This document shows positions 22,745 through 32,200 of a stretch of DNA of 64,000 nucleotides, piece by piece. Origin of the DNA: Pelecanus crispus (lineage: Eukaryota > Chordata > Aves > Pelecaniformes > Pelecanidae); NCBI RefSeq assembly GCF_030463565.1, contig NC_134643.1, positions 177,612,491 through 177,676,490 on the forward strand, read 5' to 3'. The translations under genes were made by a program, and so were the position numbers. Under the pieces are notes generated by a model. The model was not told where the DNA came from. It saw only the letters and a list, made by a program, of their open reading frames with translations, and ran no database searches. Each line of letters begins with the position of its first letter. The first letter of the stretch is position 1.

Positions 22745-23032
22745 ATGACGCCATTTACTGCTGCTTTTGCAGAGAGATCACCCTACCTCCTCCGGAAAGA
22801 AAAAGAGAGAGAGAGAGAGAGGGAGAGAGCGAGCGAGCAGAAAAACGCCGAGCCCCTACAGCTCAGATCTCAAATCTTCCTCCTCCTCCTCCTCCACCTC
22901 CTCCAAACACACAACAACAACCACCACCACAAATCCGCTGCGCTCCCAAAACACCACCTCCCCCCCCCGCGATTGCAAACCACAGAGCTGCCTGCAACAC
23001 ACACACGCTCGCAGAGGGAGCGAGAAAGCTAG
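22745..23032 (+). other. Upstream ORF 1 in SPRY2 exon 1
   Basis: ATG at 22745 opens a 95-codon frame ending at TAG 23030-23032. Its predicted peptide is low-complexity (an Arg/Glu dipeptide run, a Leu run, then Asn/His), so a functional peptide is unlikely. If transcription starts at or before 22737 it would be the first ATG in the mRNA; if it starts downstream the frame is irrelevant. Confidence 0.4.
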
Positions 23033-23430
23033 AGGGAGAGAGGGGAGAGGAGCTTGCAGCAAGCAGCTTCTCAGCAGACCGGCTACATTGCACAAGCTGC
23101 TTTTTTGGAGGAGCTCAGTGGAAGAAAGCTTTGGGATTTTATTTTAGATCCACTTTATTTTGTTTTCTTTGGCTTTCCCCTTCCTCTTGATCATTTGCAA
23201 CAGCAACAAAAAAAAAAAGTGACTTGGTATTGGCGATTCGGCCTCCTGTTCATTGAGGAAAAAAGAGGAAAGTGTCTGTGAGAGAGACTGAGTGATTTCT
23301 TTTTAGGAGCAAAGAAAACTCACCCCGATCCGGAGAGGTGTTTTTGTTGTTATTATAGTATATACGCGCACACACGTATTTATAATCGATCTGGGGAGAG
23401 GGACCTAACTTTGCTCTGGACTTTTTTTAC

Positions 23431-23469
23431 ATGGTGATCATTCTTACTCTAATTTGCAAGTTGGACTAA
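23431..23469 (+). other. Upstream ORF 2, 12 codons
   Basis: ATG at 23431 is followed by eleven sense codons and TAA at 23467-23469. The start context has T at -3 and G at +4, which is moderate to weak. It lies wholly within exon 1 and allows reinitiation downstream. Confidence 0.55.
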
Positions 23470-23749
23470 AGCAGAGTTTGGAAAAGAATTTTTTTTTGCT
23501 TTAGGGCTGGATTTATTTGCAAACCGCAGGAAGAAGAAAATACAAGAGAGAGAGGGGTTTGGTGCAGCGCCGCGATCACGGTGAGAGCCTTTTCCTTCTT
23601 TGCAAAACAAGCTTTGCAGTACCCCCCCCCCGCCCCCCCCCCCCGGTTGCTCCAAGAAAACTCGTGGAAATGTTTGAGGCCGATCCCTTTTCCATTCGTA
23701 CAGGTTCTCCCTCTCCCCCCCTTCCCCTCTCCTTCCTTTCCCAGAGAGG

Positions 23750-24115
23750 AGCCGGAGGTGGGATTTCGGAGCGGTTTCTCTCGGGGAGGGGGGGGGGGGG
23801 GGGGGGAGCTCTGCTGGGGTTTGCGGGCTGCGCCGCGTTTGCGCCCCGCCGGGGTGCCGCGGGGGGCGGAGGGCTGCGCGGGCGCGGAGGCATGCCTGGG
23901 GGGGCTGCAAGGGGGAAGGGGGGGGGGCACACGACTGCGGCGTGTTCTCCCTGCTGCCGGGAGCCGGGCACGGGCGGTCCTTGCGTGCTCCTGCCTCGCC
24001 GGGCACGCGTGGGTTTCCGCCAAGCCCCCGGGGGAGGTGAAGGGAGGGCGCTGCGGGGTTGGCGAGCGCCGGGGCTGTGTGTACCCCCGTCTTGGAGGAG
24101 AGCGAGCAACCCGCC
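23750..24115. promoter_or_regulatory. CpG-rich block in the 5' part of intron 1
   Basis: Dense CpG sequence just inside the intron forms the downstream shoulder of the SPRY2 island complex. A first-intron CpG block of this kind often carries regulatory elements, but no specific site can be assigned. Confidence 0.5.
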
Positions 24116-25079
24116 TTTCAGCGCGTGATTTACGCCCGTCTGTGGTGGCGTCGGGAGATCCGTGCAATTCGGAAGTGAGTGCACGTCTGGTATAAATATA
24201 TATGTGTGTGCGCGTATACACATGTATTGCTCGTGTGATGAATTTAATTCGATCCATAAGACGGGGAAAGTTCTTCCCCAGGTTCTTCTATGCAGAGCAT
24301 ATGTGTGGAGGGGAAGGAAAGCCTTAATTTTTGCTTTTACTTCCCCCCCCCCCCCCGTTTGGTGGGTTTACTTTGTAACAGCCCCCCTCCCCCCCCCCAA
24401 AAAAAAGCTGCTGGTGTTTCCAGCAAGCTATTTGTGTGTCAGTTTGCCCCACCCCGATGGTAAAGTCCGTTTTGCCCTAATCCATAGTCTGATCACACAC
24501 TCGGCCCTTAATGGGGGTTTCAAAGCACTTTGAAAGAAGAGGAGGTGGTTGGTGTGTGTGCGGTGGGGATGGGGGTGGGGGTGCCTTGCACAGGCTCCGG
24601 ACACAAAACAGAAATTCACGGGCAGGGGACTTCTCCCCCTCAGGCTCGCCTTCTTCCAGCCAGCGAGACACGGGGTTTTTCCACAGCACGCAAGAAGCCC
24701 CTTGCGTTTTAAACTTCCCCAAATGTGCCGAACGCGAAACCCGGCCCCCTTGCTCGCCCTTTTGCCAATCCCAGCTAAGAAAAGTTAGCAATCATGGCAC
24801 TTGAGCTCTGCGAGAGTGGACTTTGGCTTTTGGAAGTGGGGAACCGTGTTATCACACACATGCACACACAAAAAGGCAAATGCTGCTTCTCGGCTCTTGG
24901 TGGATGGGAAGTGCTAGATCGGGGGGGGGGGGGGGGGGGGGGTGGAGGAGGGGGACGACGACGTGCCTTCCCGTAAGAATTTTCAGGCAACTGTGTGTTT
25001 GCAAATAAATGCGCTGGAGGTTTGCATCTTGTCCCGTTAGCGGATCTATCAAGGGGAGAAAAAAAAGAGGATCGCCCGG

Positions 25080-25745
25080 CTCGGACCGATGTCCCGCTGA
25101 AAATGCCTTCGGGGTCCCTCGGGGCGGGGGCGGAGGGGGGCGGACTGAAGTTGAGGCAATTTGCAGAATATGCGTAAAATGAGAGGAGCTGTTCCAGCGG
25201 CTGGCTTTGTGAAGCTGAATGGGTGCTCATGGCAAGGCGAGAGGGGGTAATCCGCCTTTTGCCCGACTGTCCCGGAGGTGTTGTCTCAAAGCGTCTGCAG
25301 GGCGCCGTGCATTACCCGCGAGGGGAAGGCTGCTTCAGCATCTCTCGGGGGAGGGCAGGGGGGCAGAGTTAAAAGGAAACATGGGTTTGACTTTCCTGAT
25401 AAGGCGGCTGCCGCAGCCCCCTCCCACCTCCCGGCGCGGAGGATGTCTCCTGGTTATCCCCAGGTTGTCTGCACTTGCGGGGCTGCCGGCGGCTCCTGCG
25501 GGCGAGGGGCGGCCGCCTCCCACCTGCTGCGCGCCCGCTCCGCGCCGGGATGGAGCCTGCCGGGGGCAGCGGGGCAGAGCGCCGAGGCTTCTCCTCCAGC
25601 TCCCTCCTCGGCGGTGTCGGCTTCAGCGCCTGCAGGTCCGGCTCAGCTTTGCTTTTGCGCCGGGTTGTCATTGCTGGAGAGGCAGGGTTCGATCCGGAGT
25701 GTCCGCTCGGCTGGCTGAGTCCGGGCGCGGGGGGCAGACGGGGCT
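25080..25745. promoter_or_regulatory. Second intronic CpG block
   Basis: A further CpG- and GC-rich stretch about 2.5 kb downstream of the proposed promoter. Open frames on both strands are artefacts of low stop frequency. It is a candidate intronic enhancer or alternative promoter region; no TATA or initiator pattern stands out. Confidence 0.45.
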
Positions 25746-27425
25746 GCTAGTTTCTCTCAGGGATGGGGAAAGCATTCTATTTTCTCTTCTTTTTCACCTC
25801 CAGACAGTTTCAGACGAGGAAGTGTCTACTTAGGCTGTCGGTTGACACTTTTGGGAAGGGCAAAGGTTTTAATTTGAAGAAAACATAAGCAATGTGTCAT
25901 GATAACTTTGCAAGACTTTTTTCTTGGGGGGGGGGGGGGGGGGCACGACGACATCGTGACATACACTCTGTGACCAAAACCAGGATTTGGCAATATTTAA
26001 AATAGATGGTCACTCTTAAAACTCAGATTTTTTTTTTTTTTTTTAAGAAAAAGCACTTGAGGGGAGGAAGCCAGGAGTTAAAAGGTTAAACGTTTTCCAC
26101 TGCTCTTAGAGAAAGGACGCTGTCTTGAGATATTCATTGTTAAACTGTTTGGCTATATTTTATTATACTGCCGTATAGTATTATTGTTGGTAACTGATGT
26201 GTACAGAGTAACACTATGGTGCTCTTTCTAGGTATAATTGAAGACATTGTGTGGTCCTTGTAAGAAGCTTGGTTCCTGCTTGGGTTTTAATTGTAAAATA
26301 CTGTTCTGGATTTTTGTATAGGTAATTGGATTTTGGAACCGCTTTAAGATATGATAAAGGCAAAACAAATATTAACTAATTTAGAGGGCAGTACTTGAAA
26401 CTTTTGCATATCTGAGTGTGAAAGTTAGTTATTTACAAGTTCTCATCTTCTAAGTCTTTCACTGGGTTTCCATTTAAATTCTTAAGTCTGCGTTTCTGCT
26501 TTGTAGTTAATGATCCTTCAAAGTCATATTTGCAATCAAGTAGACTTCTTGGATGCTGGCATTGTTTGATTATATTATGCATGCCTCTGTCCCACAAGCC
26601 ACTCTTGGTAATATTTACAGTTTGAAACACAGTCTATGGAATTTTTTACACGTTTTAAAAAAATAAAACTGTGGTAGCGTTGCTTTTGTAGTATTGAGCC
26701 TTAAAATAACAATTGCAGTGGTGTACACAAGTATGACACACACTAAAATACTGGAGAGAGATATTTTTACTTGTGCTGTTGAAGTTTTTGGTAGCACTAA
26801 CTCATTTAATGTCTAACCTCAAACATTTTATTGCTATTTAGTGTTTTTCTTGGGACCATTGGTATTAAACTAAAATTTCCTATTTACATCATGTAAAGTT
26901 TAATGTGTAAAGAGACTAGCCTACCAAAATATTATCCAGTTTTAAACAAAATTGGAGAATTATATGTCTGTCATCAGCAGGTCACATTACACTTGCTAAA
27001 TACTTGCAGGCTTTTTTTTTTTTTTTTTAATATAAGTTTTTCAGTAGCCTGATGTGAAAAGAAGAGCCGCTTCAAGCGGCTGAAATGTAATCACTTTAAA
27101 GGCCATGGTCTAACCAGAAGATGGCCTGGGAAGCCTTAGTTAGCAGGCGCAATACCTAGACTTTCTAGAGCCACAAGTTAAGATGCGTGGACCTAGAACG
27201 GAATCCCTTTAAGCTCTCCGCAGGAGTAGGCAGGACAGGCCAAGGGAAGTGCATTCAGCTGGACGATGCCCGCGCTCCGCCCCAGATGTGACCGCTTTTT
27301 TAGTGGCTGATGCATTACTTGGTTGTGCGCGGTGCTGTGGGATCCTGCAGGCTTGAAAGGCTGCTGGAGAGAGCATGAGATGTGTTGCAATAGTGAATCC
27401 TCTTTTTGTTGCTCCAGGATTTCAG

Positions 27426-27527
27426 ATGTGTTCTAAGCCTGCCGGGGTGAGCACGCTTCCGGGCACTGATGGAGACGAGAGCTCAGCACGGCAGCGGGTC
27501 GCAGGCCTTGCTACAGGCTCGGCGTGA
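27426..27527 (+). other. Upstream ORF 3 overlapping the SPRY2 start codon
   Basis: ATG at 27426 lies eight bases inside exon 2 and 43 bases before the true start, in the +1-shifted frame. It runs 33 codons to TGA at 27525-27527, crossing the SPRY2 ATG. Its context (C at -3, T at +4) is poor, so leaky scanning to the main ATG is expected. An overlapping uORF cannot hand ribosomes on by ordinary reinitiation, so any use of it would lower SPRY2 output. Confidence 0.7.
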
Positions 27528-28410
27528 CAGTGGGAGACCGCATGGGGAGCCCGACCTGCGGGATGTCCTGACACAGCAGGTTCACGTCTTGTCGCTGGAC
27601 CAGATCAGAGCCATCCGAAACACGAATGAGTACACGGAGGGACCTACGGTGGCTCCGCGGCCGGGGGTCAAGTCTGCTCCTCGGCTAGCAACCCAACCCA
27701 AAAATGAAAGGCCCCATGGCTTGCCCGAGCATCGTCATTTTAGCCGGATTCAGCACACACAAACGCACGCCTCGCCTCGGGCGCCTCTGTCCCGATCCAT
27801 CAGCACGGTCAGCACAGGTTCGCGGAGCAGCACAAGGACAAGTACGAGCAGTAATTCGTCCGAACAAAGACTTCTAGGATCGTCTTCAGGGCCAGTTGCT
27901 GACGGGATAGTCCGAATGCAGCCCAAGTCTGAGCTCAAGTCAAGTGAGCTGAAGCCGCTGAGCAAAGAAGACTTGGGAGCGCACAGCTACAGGTGTGAGG
28001 ACTGTGGCAAGTGTAAGTGTAAGGAGTGCACTTATCCGAGGACCCTCCCGTCATGTTGGATCTGTGACAAGCAGTGTCTTTGCTCGGCCCAGAACGTGGT
28101 CGATTACGGGACTTGCGTTTGCTGCGTGAAGGGCCTCTTCTATCACTGCTCTAACGATGACGAGGACAACTGTGCCGACAACCCCTGCTCCTGCAGTCAG
28201 TCACATTGCTGCACTAGGTGGTCCGCCATGGGTGTGATGTCCCTCTTTCTGCCTTGCTTGTGGTGTTACCTACCAGCCAAGGGTTGCCTTAAGTTGTGCC
28301 AGGGCTGTTACGACCGGGTAAATCGGCCTGGGTGCCGCTGTAAACACTCCAATACCGTCTGCTGCAAAGTTCCCAGCGTCCCCCCCAGGAACTTTGAAAA
28401 GCCAACATAG
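27469..28410 (+). CDS. SPRY2: Sprouty2, RTK-Ras-ERK feedback inhibitor
   Basis: This 313-residue protein is close to the 315 of human SPRY2. Sprouty2 is induced by growth-factor signalling, moves to the plasma membrane and dampens FGF and other receptor tyrosine kinase signalling to Ras/ERK; it also binds c-Cbl. The N-terminal half has the conserved NTNEYTEGP motif, whose Tyr55 is the known phospho-dependent c-Cbl docking residue. A Ser-rich segment (about 101-141) retains Ser112 and Ser121, known phosphorylation sites in human. The cysteine-rich Sprouty domain spans about 176-300. It contains the Tyr225 equivalent of human Tyr227 and a hydrophobic patch with Cys263 and Cys266 matching the palmitoylated human pair. 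The C-terminus keeps the PxxPPR Grb2-SH3 type motif at 302-307. The ATG is chosen by family length, and an in-frame TGA lies at 27448-27450. Relative to human, two residues are missing near 138-140. No frameshift or missing key residue was seen. Confidence 0.98.
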   Translation: METRAQHGSGSQALLQARRDSGRPHGEPDLRDVLTQQVHVLSLDQIRAIRNTNEYTEGPTVAPRPGVKSAPRLATQPKNERPHGLPEHRHFSRIQHTQTHASPRAPLSRSISTVSTGSRSSTRTSTSSNSSEQRLLGSSSGPVADGIVRMQPKSELKSSELKPLSKEDLGAHSYRCEDCGKCKCKECTYPRTLPSCWICDKQCLCSAQNVVDYGTCVCCVKGLFYHCSNDDEDNCADNPCSCSQSHCCTRWSAMGVMSLFLPCLWCYLPAKGCLKLCQGCYDRVNRPGCRCKHSNTVCCKVPSVPPRNFEKPT

Positions 28411-28650
28411 CATCACTAGTCAGAAATACTAAAGTAACAAGGATTATTTTAACGTACATATGCAACCAACTAAGCAGCTATGGTCTTGGCACTGTAGTAG
28501 AAGGGTTGGGGATATACTTTGCTGTTTGCAGTGAAATGCTTTTTTCTGTGTGTGCCATCTTAACAGATACGCTTGTTAGAATCCAGCTAGTGGGATACAG
28601 AGGAAAAAAAAAAAAAAAAGGGATGCAGTACATTGTGACCCACATATTGC

Positions 28651-28658
28651 ATAAGCTA
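28651..28658 (+). promoter_or_regulatory. miR-21 8-mer seed match
   Basis: The sequence ATAAGCTA is complementary to the miR-21 seed, with the favoured A opposite position 1. Sprouty2 is a published miR-21 target in mammals, so a site in the same 3'UTR supports conserved regulation. Only the seed match itself is seen here. Confidence 0.65.
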
Positions 28659-28800
28659 AAGCAACACAGACACTCCTAGGCAACTCTATTGTTTGTGAAT
28701 AGTACTTGCAAAATTTGTAAATTAGCAAATGACTCCTTTTTTTCATTGTTTTCTGCCAGAGATAATGTGCTATATTTTTGTATATACAATAATATTTTCA

Positions 28801-28808
28801 ACTGTGAA
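28801..28808 (+). promoter_or_regulatory. miR-27 8-mer seed match
   Basis: ACTGTGAA is complementary to miR-27 positions 2-8 with an A opposite position 1. Sprouty2 has been reported as a miR-27 target in mammals. Confidence 0.6.
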
Positions 28809-28876
28809 AAAGAAGTGGTGTCAGAAGACATGGCACAGTCACAAAATATTATACTAATATGTTGTACATTCGGAAG

Positions 28877-28884
28877 AATGTGAA
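28877..28884 (+). promoter_or_regulatory. miR-23 8-mer seed match
   Basis: AATGTGAA is complementary to miR-23 positions 2-8 with an A opposite position 1. It lies 76 nt from the miR-27 match. miR-23 and miR-27 are made from the same primary transcripts, which fits joint control. Confidence 0.6.
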
Positions 28885-29196
28885 TCAATCATTATGTTTT
28901 TAGATTGTATTTTGTCTTACGGAAACCTTCTATTGCAAGACTCTGATTTCCCTTTGGACTTCATGTATATTGTACAGTTACAGTAAAATTCAGCCTTTAT
29001 TTTCTAATTTTTTCAACATATTGTTTAGTGTAAAGAATATTTATTTGAAGTTTTATTATTTTATAAAAAGAAATATTTATTTTAAGAGGCATCTTACAAA
29101 TGTCACCCCTTTTTATGAGGACGTCATAGTTGCTGCAAATAAGGGGTGAACGATGCATATGTTCACTATAAAATAGAAAATATATTAACGTTTGAA

Positions 29197-29202
29197 ATTA
29201 AA
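29197..29202 (+). terminator. SPRY2: SPRY2 polyadenylation signal (ATTAAA)
   Basis: ATTAAA is the commonest natural variant of AATAAA. Cleavage would be expected about 15-25 nt downstream. A T-rich stretch and 'tgttctgagttggg' follow, acceptable as a downstream element. No AATAAA occurs earlier in the 3'UTR. Confidence 0.6.
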
Positions 29203-32200
29203 CTGGGCTACTTGTCATTTTTTCCCGCCATTTATTGTTCTGAGTTGGGAAAACTGGTACTTCTAATTGCAAACTTCACAGTGATATAGTCACAGTGAGT
29301 CTAACACAAAAACAAAAAAGAGAATTTTTAAGTGTATTTTTTTGTTGTTGTTTACTACTTCACCTGAAAATAATGCAGGATTTTTGCTTCCTTCCTTTGT
29401 ACAAATGTCCCATATACTATTCCTACAACGGAAAAGGAAAATGAACATAGGAAAATGGCATTAATTCATTCCAGACTGGGACTAATAGGCATTGAAAGCT
29501 TGACCTATTCTATAAGTGATGAGCTTTTGTGCTTCAAATAGGAAATAAGTAATCATTCACAAAAAATGTTAGGCTTGCACAGCTTTACTCAGAGAGAGAG
29601 AGAAAAAAAAAAGAAAATGAATACAGTCAGTGCAAAAAGCTTGCAGGATTATTAGTTAAAAGTAGAAGAATATGCCACAGGGAATGATAGATCTGAATGC
29701 AGTCCAGCCTTATGTCAAACATTTGACTCACTTGTAAGAAGAAAGTTGCTTGATTTGTCATTTGTGGCAGTTACCTTCCACTGAGGTCAAAATCCTTTCG
29801 CTGCCAAGTTTCCCACCGGAAGCCTAGAGAATGATTTACCTTTCTTTATTAACAAACTATCATTTCCTGTTCTGAGCATGTCTCTCCAAGTTTAGAGGTC
29901 TTAATGCTGAATTTTATTTATACATTTTTAAGCTGGCATTTAAGAAATAGTTGTATTTTTAAGCTGACGCTTAGAAAAATCTCACAGCCTTTTCTGAACC
30001 CCGTCCAACAAAAACAAGTTATAACTAATAAATTAAGAACTCACTAAAAGTTGAAAACCAGAGCATTGAGTAAATGTTACATCTTTTTGCCCCGTGATTT
30101 TCATCTGTGATCTGGTGTTTGGGCTACTTTACGTAGGTCTGTAGTACTCAAAAATCCTACACTGTGCGTTTGTGTGTATTGGTTATCAACCATCAAGTGA
30201 AATTAAAAAGCACAAGTCCTGACTAGTTTGCAAAACAAAAATAGCTGATACATGGGCCTTTTTTTTCCGCCCCCCTCCTTACTTCTGGTGAAAAATGTAA
30301 GCTGGTTTTCTTTCCTCTCTGCACCAGCTGGCTGGATGCTTTGGTATACGAAGACGAGCAGTATATATTTAGCCTTCTGAGCGGAATTTGCCAGGAAGAA
30401 GGTGGCTTATGTTACATGAGTAATTTGGCCATATTTAAAGCGCATCAGTATATTGTGACCAAGTGTTGGGGCATGTACTTGGCTGCTGATAAACAGATTT
30501 CTATTATTTTGTTTTTAGAAATTTTGTTCTCGAAGGGGTTGGTAACCATCATGTGTTTCCATTCACTGAATATAATTCTTGAATTAGATTAGGTGCTTAT
30601 GCCTAAACTGTTCTGGGTTAGTCTTGCTGATTGAAAACAAACATGGGCATAATCAAATAGTCCATTTATTGGGGGGATCTTTGACTTTTAGGCTATATTT
30701 TGGAAACCCCAAACCCCACTGCTTTCAGTAGACAGTAAATCCAGTCATCACTGTATTGATGAACTGGACAATACTGAAGGTGAGCCCTGTCTTTTGAGTG
30801 ATTTATGTTTCAGTCAAGGAAGATATCTGTAAGGAAAGCTGAAGGTGAAACTGGAAAACTGCAGTATGGCTGAGCAGCGTAGCAGTCAAGGAGGGTGCAC
30901 CTCTTAAATCCCACTAGATCAAGTCCAATACCAAAACTGTGGATTTGTTTTGGTTTGCATTATAGCAAACGCTTTGACTACCTAGATAGGTTCTGAGGGA
31001 AAAGGAAAGCTGTCGTCTTGATGACAGTGAAATTTGAAGCTGGTCTTAACATTAAATACTGGTTGTCACCTTCCACTTGGTTCTTAATGAGGATAAATAG
31101 TGGACACCCCTTCCCGCCGCCCCCCCCCCCCCCCGCCAGGTAAGCCCACTACCAGTGAATTGGGTTGCACGCATGACACTTGGGAATGAGGATGCACGGG
31201 AGGATGGCATTAGGCACTGCCGATCGGGCTAACTACGGTGCTGGGGTCTAGGTTTCGGTTAGTATGCATTAGCGTGTGTGTACAGTGGACTCTTAAAAGT
31301 TGGCTTGTGTATGTTAGTTAACATCCTAATGCTACACTTAATTAGATAAGGTTTACTATTCTGAATAAAACCAAAATCTTGCCTCAAACAGATTAGATTG
31401 TTTTAGCAAGAATTAAGAAGGCTTTTCAAGTGGATTGAGATAATGTCATTAAAGCATGCCTACTTTGTCCTTTGAGATAGGAAAGTGGAGGTCCAAGAAA
31501 GGAAAACTTTCTGTACACAGGTTTTGAGGATAACCGTGAAAGTCATACCAGATATACACCATATAGGACTTTGATTTTAGTCAGCTATTAAGCCATGAGA
31601 GAGGGGAAAAGCCTTATTATTGCTCCATTTGTTCTGTTGTTGCATTAGTGTTCTGATCTGCTAGCCTCCTATGAATTCTGATGTCACTGTAAGGTTTGCT
31701 TAGGATTGGACTGACAGTTGACTATAGTAACAATGGAAACAAATAGCTTTTTTCAAATATTTTTCCGTATCATGTGAGCTACAAATAAATACATCAAACC
31801 TGCTAGTACGGTAACTTAGAAGTGTCTCTATTAATATCCTCAAGCAAATTTTTTGTTTTGCTCTTTAATGGCTTGAGACTTGATTATAATTTGGTTTTTT
31901 GAGATAGTGGTCGTAGCAGTAAAAAAAAGAAAAAGATACTTGGGTGCAGGTGGAGAATAAAAAGATATAGTACTTTAGATGGAAATAAAATGTGTTCTTA
32001 AAGGATTTGAGATCATGTTCAGGTGAGTATATATTCAAGTGAGTTACCAGATCAGTCTTCAAAAGCCAAAATTCTCCAAATGAGGAAGTGCAGTAGTTAA
32101 GTGGTCGTGATGATTAACACAATAGCTTTTTTACACTTTCTTACAAAACTCTCAGCATGTTTGAGGTGGAAGTGACTTGACAGTGGCAAAGTACTGATCA

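Larger units (their letters stand above)
22737..23580 (+). other. SPRY2: SPRY2 exon 1 (non-coding, 5'UTR)
   Basis: The 3' end is well supported by a strong splice donor, cacg|gtgaga, with GT at 23581-23582. The 5' end follows the inferred start site and may be off by tens of bases. The exon is about 845 nt and carries GA repeats (22799-22828), CTC triplets (22879-22900), CAA/CCA repeats and two short upstream ORFs. Sprouty genes typically have non-coding first exons with the whole coding region in the last exon, which is the arrangement seen here. Confidence 0.6.
23581..27417 (+). other. SPRY2: SPRY2 intron 1
   Basis: The 3837-bp intron is bounded by GTGAGA at 23581 and a pyrimidine-rich tract ending TTGCTCCAG at 27417. 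Its first 2.2 kb is GC-rich and likely regulatory, with homopolymers G19 (23788-23806), G22 (24921-24942) and G18 (25926-25943). From about 25.95 kb it becomes AT-rich. Frames crossing the GC-rich part show no resemblance to any family. Confidence 0.75.
27418..29222 (+). other. SPRY2: SPRY2 exon 2 (end of 5'UTR, full CDS, 3'UTR)
   Basis: The acceptor is at 27416-27417 (CTCCAG|GATTTCAG). The exon carries 51 nt of 5'UTR, the uninterrupted CDS and a 3'UTR of about 0.8 kb. The 3' end is set by ATTAAA at 29197-29202, the only poly(A)-type hexamer I find after the stop within the expected range. T-rich and GT-containing sequence follows. A later AATAAA at 30027-30032 could give a longer form. Confidence 0.7.
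28411..29222 (+). promoter_or_regulatory. SPRY2: SPRY2 3'UTR with post-transcriptional control motifs
   Basis: This stretch carries an A16 run (28604-28619), three 8-mer microRNA seed matches (listed separately), and a Pumilio-type TGTATATA at 28779-28786. ATTTA pentamers lie at 29039-29043 and 29075-29079 in an AU-rich region at 29030-29085. Such a layout fits an immediate-early-like feedback gene whose mRNA is short-lived. The motifs are exact; their use is inferred. Confidence 0.65.

Noticed and set aside
21441..22754. Frames of up to 309 codons around the SPRY2 promoter
   Set aside because: They cross homopolymers (T30, G20, C14) and repeats whose lengths are unreliable, encode low-complexity sequence and lack any family resemblance.
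23449..24257. Long frames on both strands in the GC-rich start of the intron
   Set aside because: Low-complexity translations through poly-G runs; no conserved motif seen.
25219..25833. 204-codon frame in the intron
   Set aside because: CpG-rich artefact with no recognisable domain.
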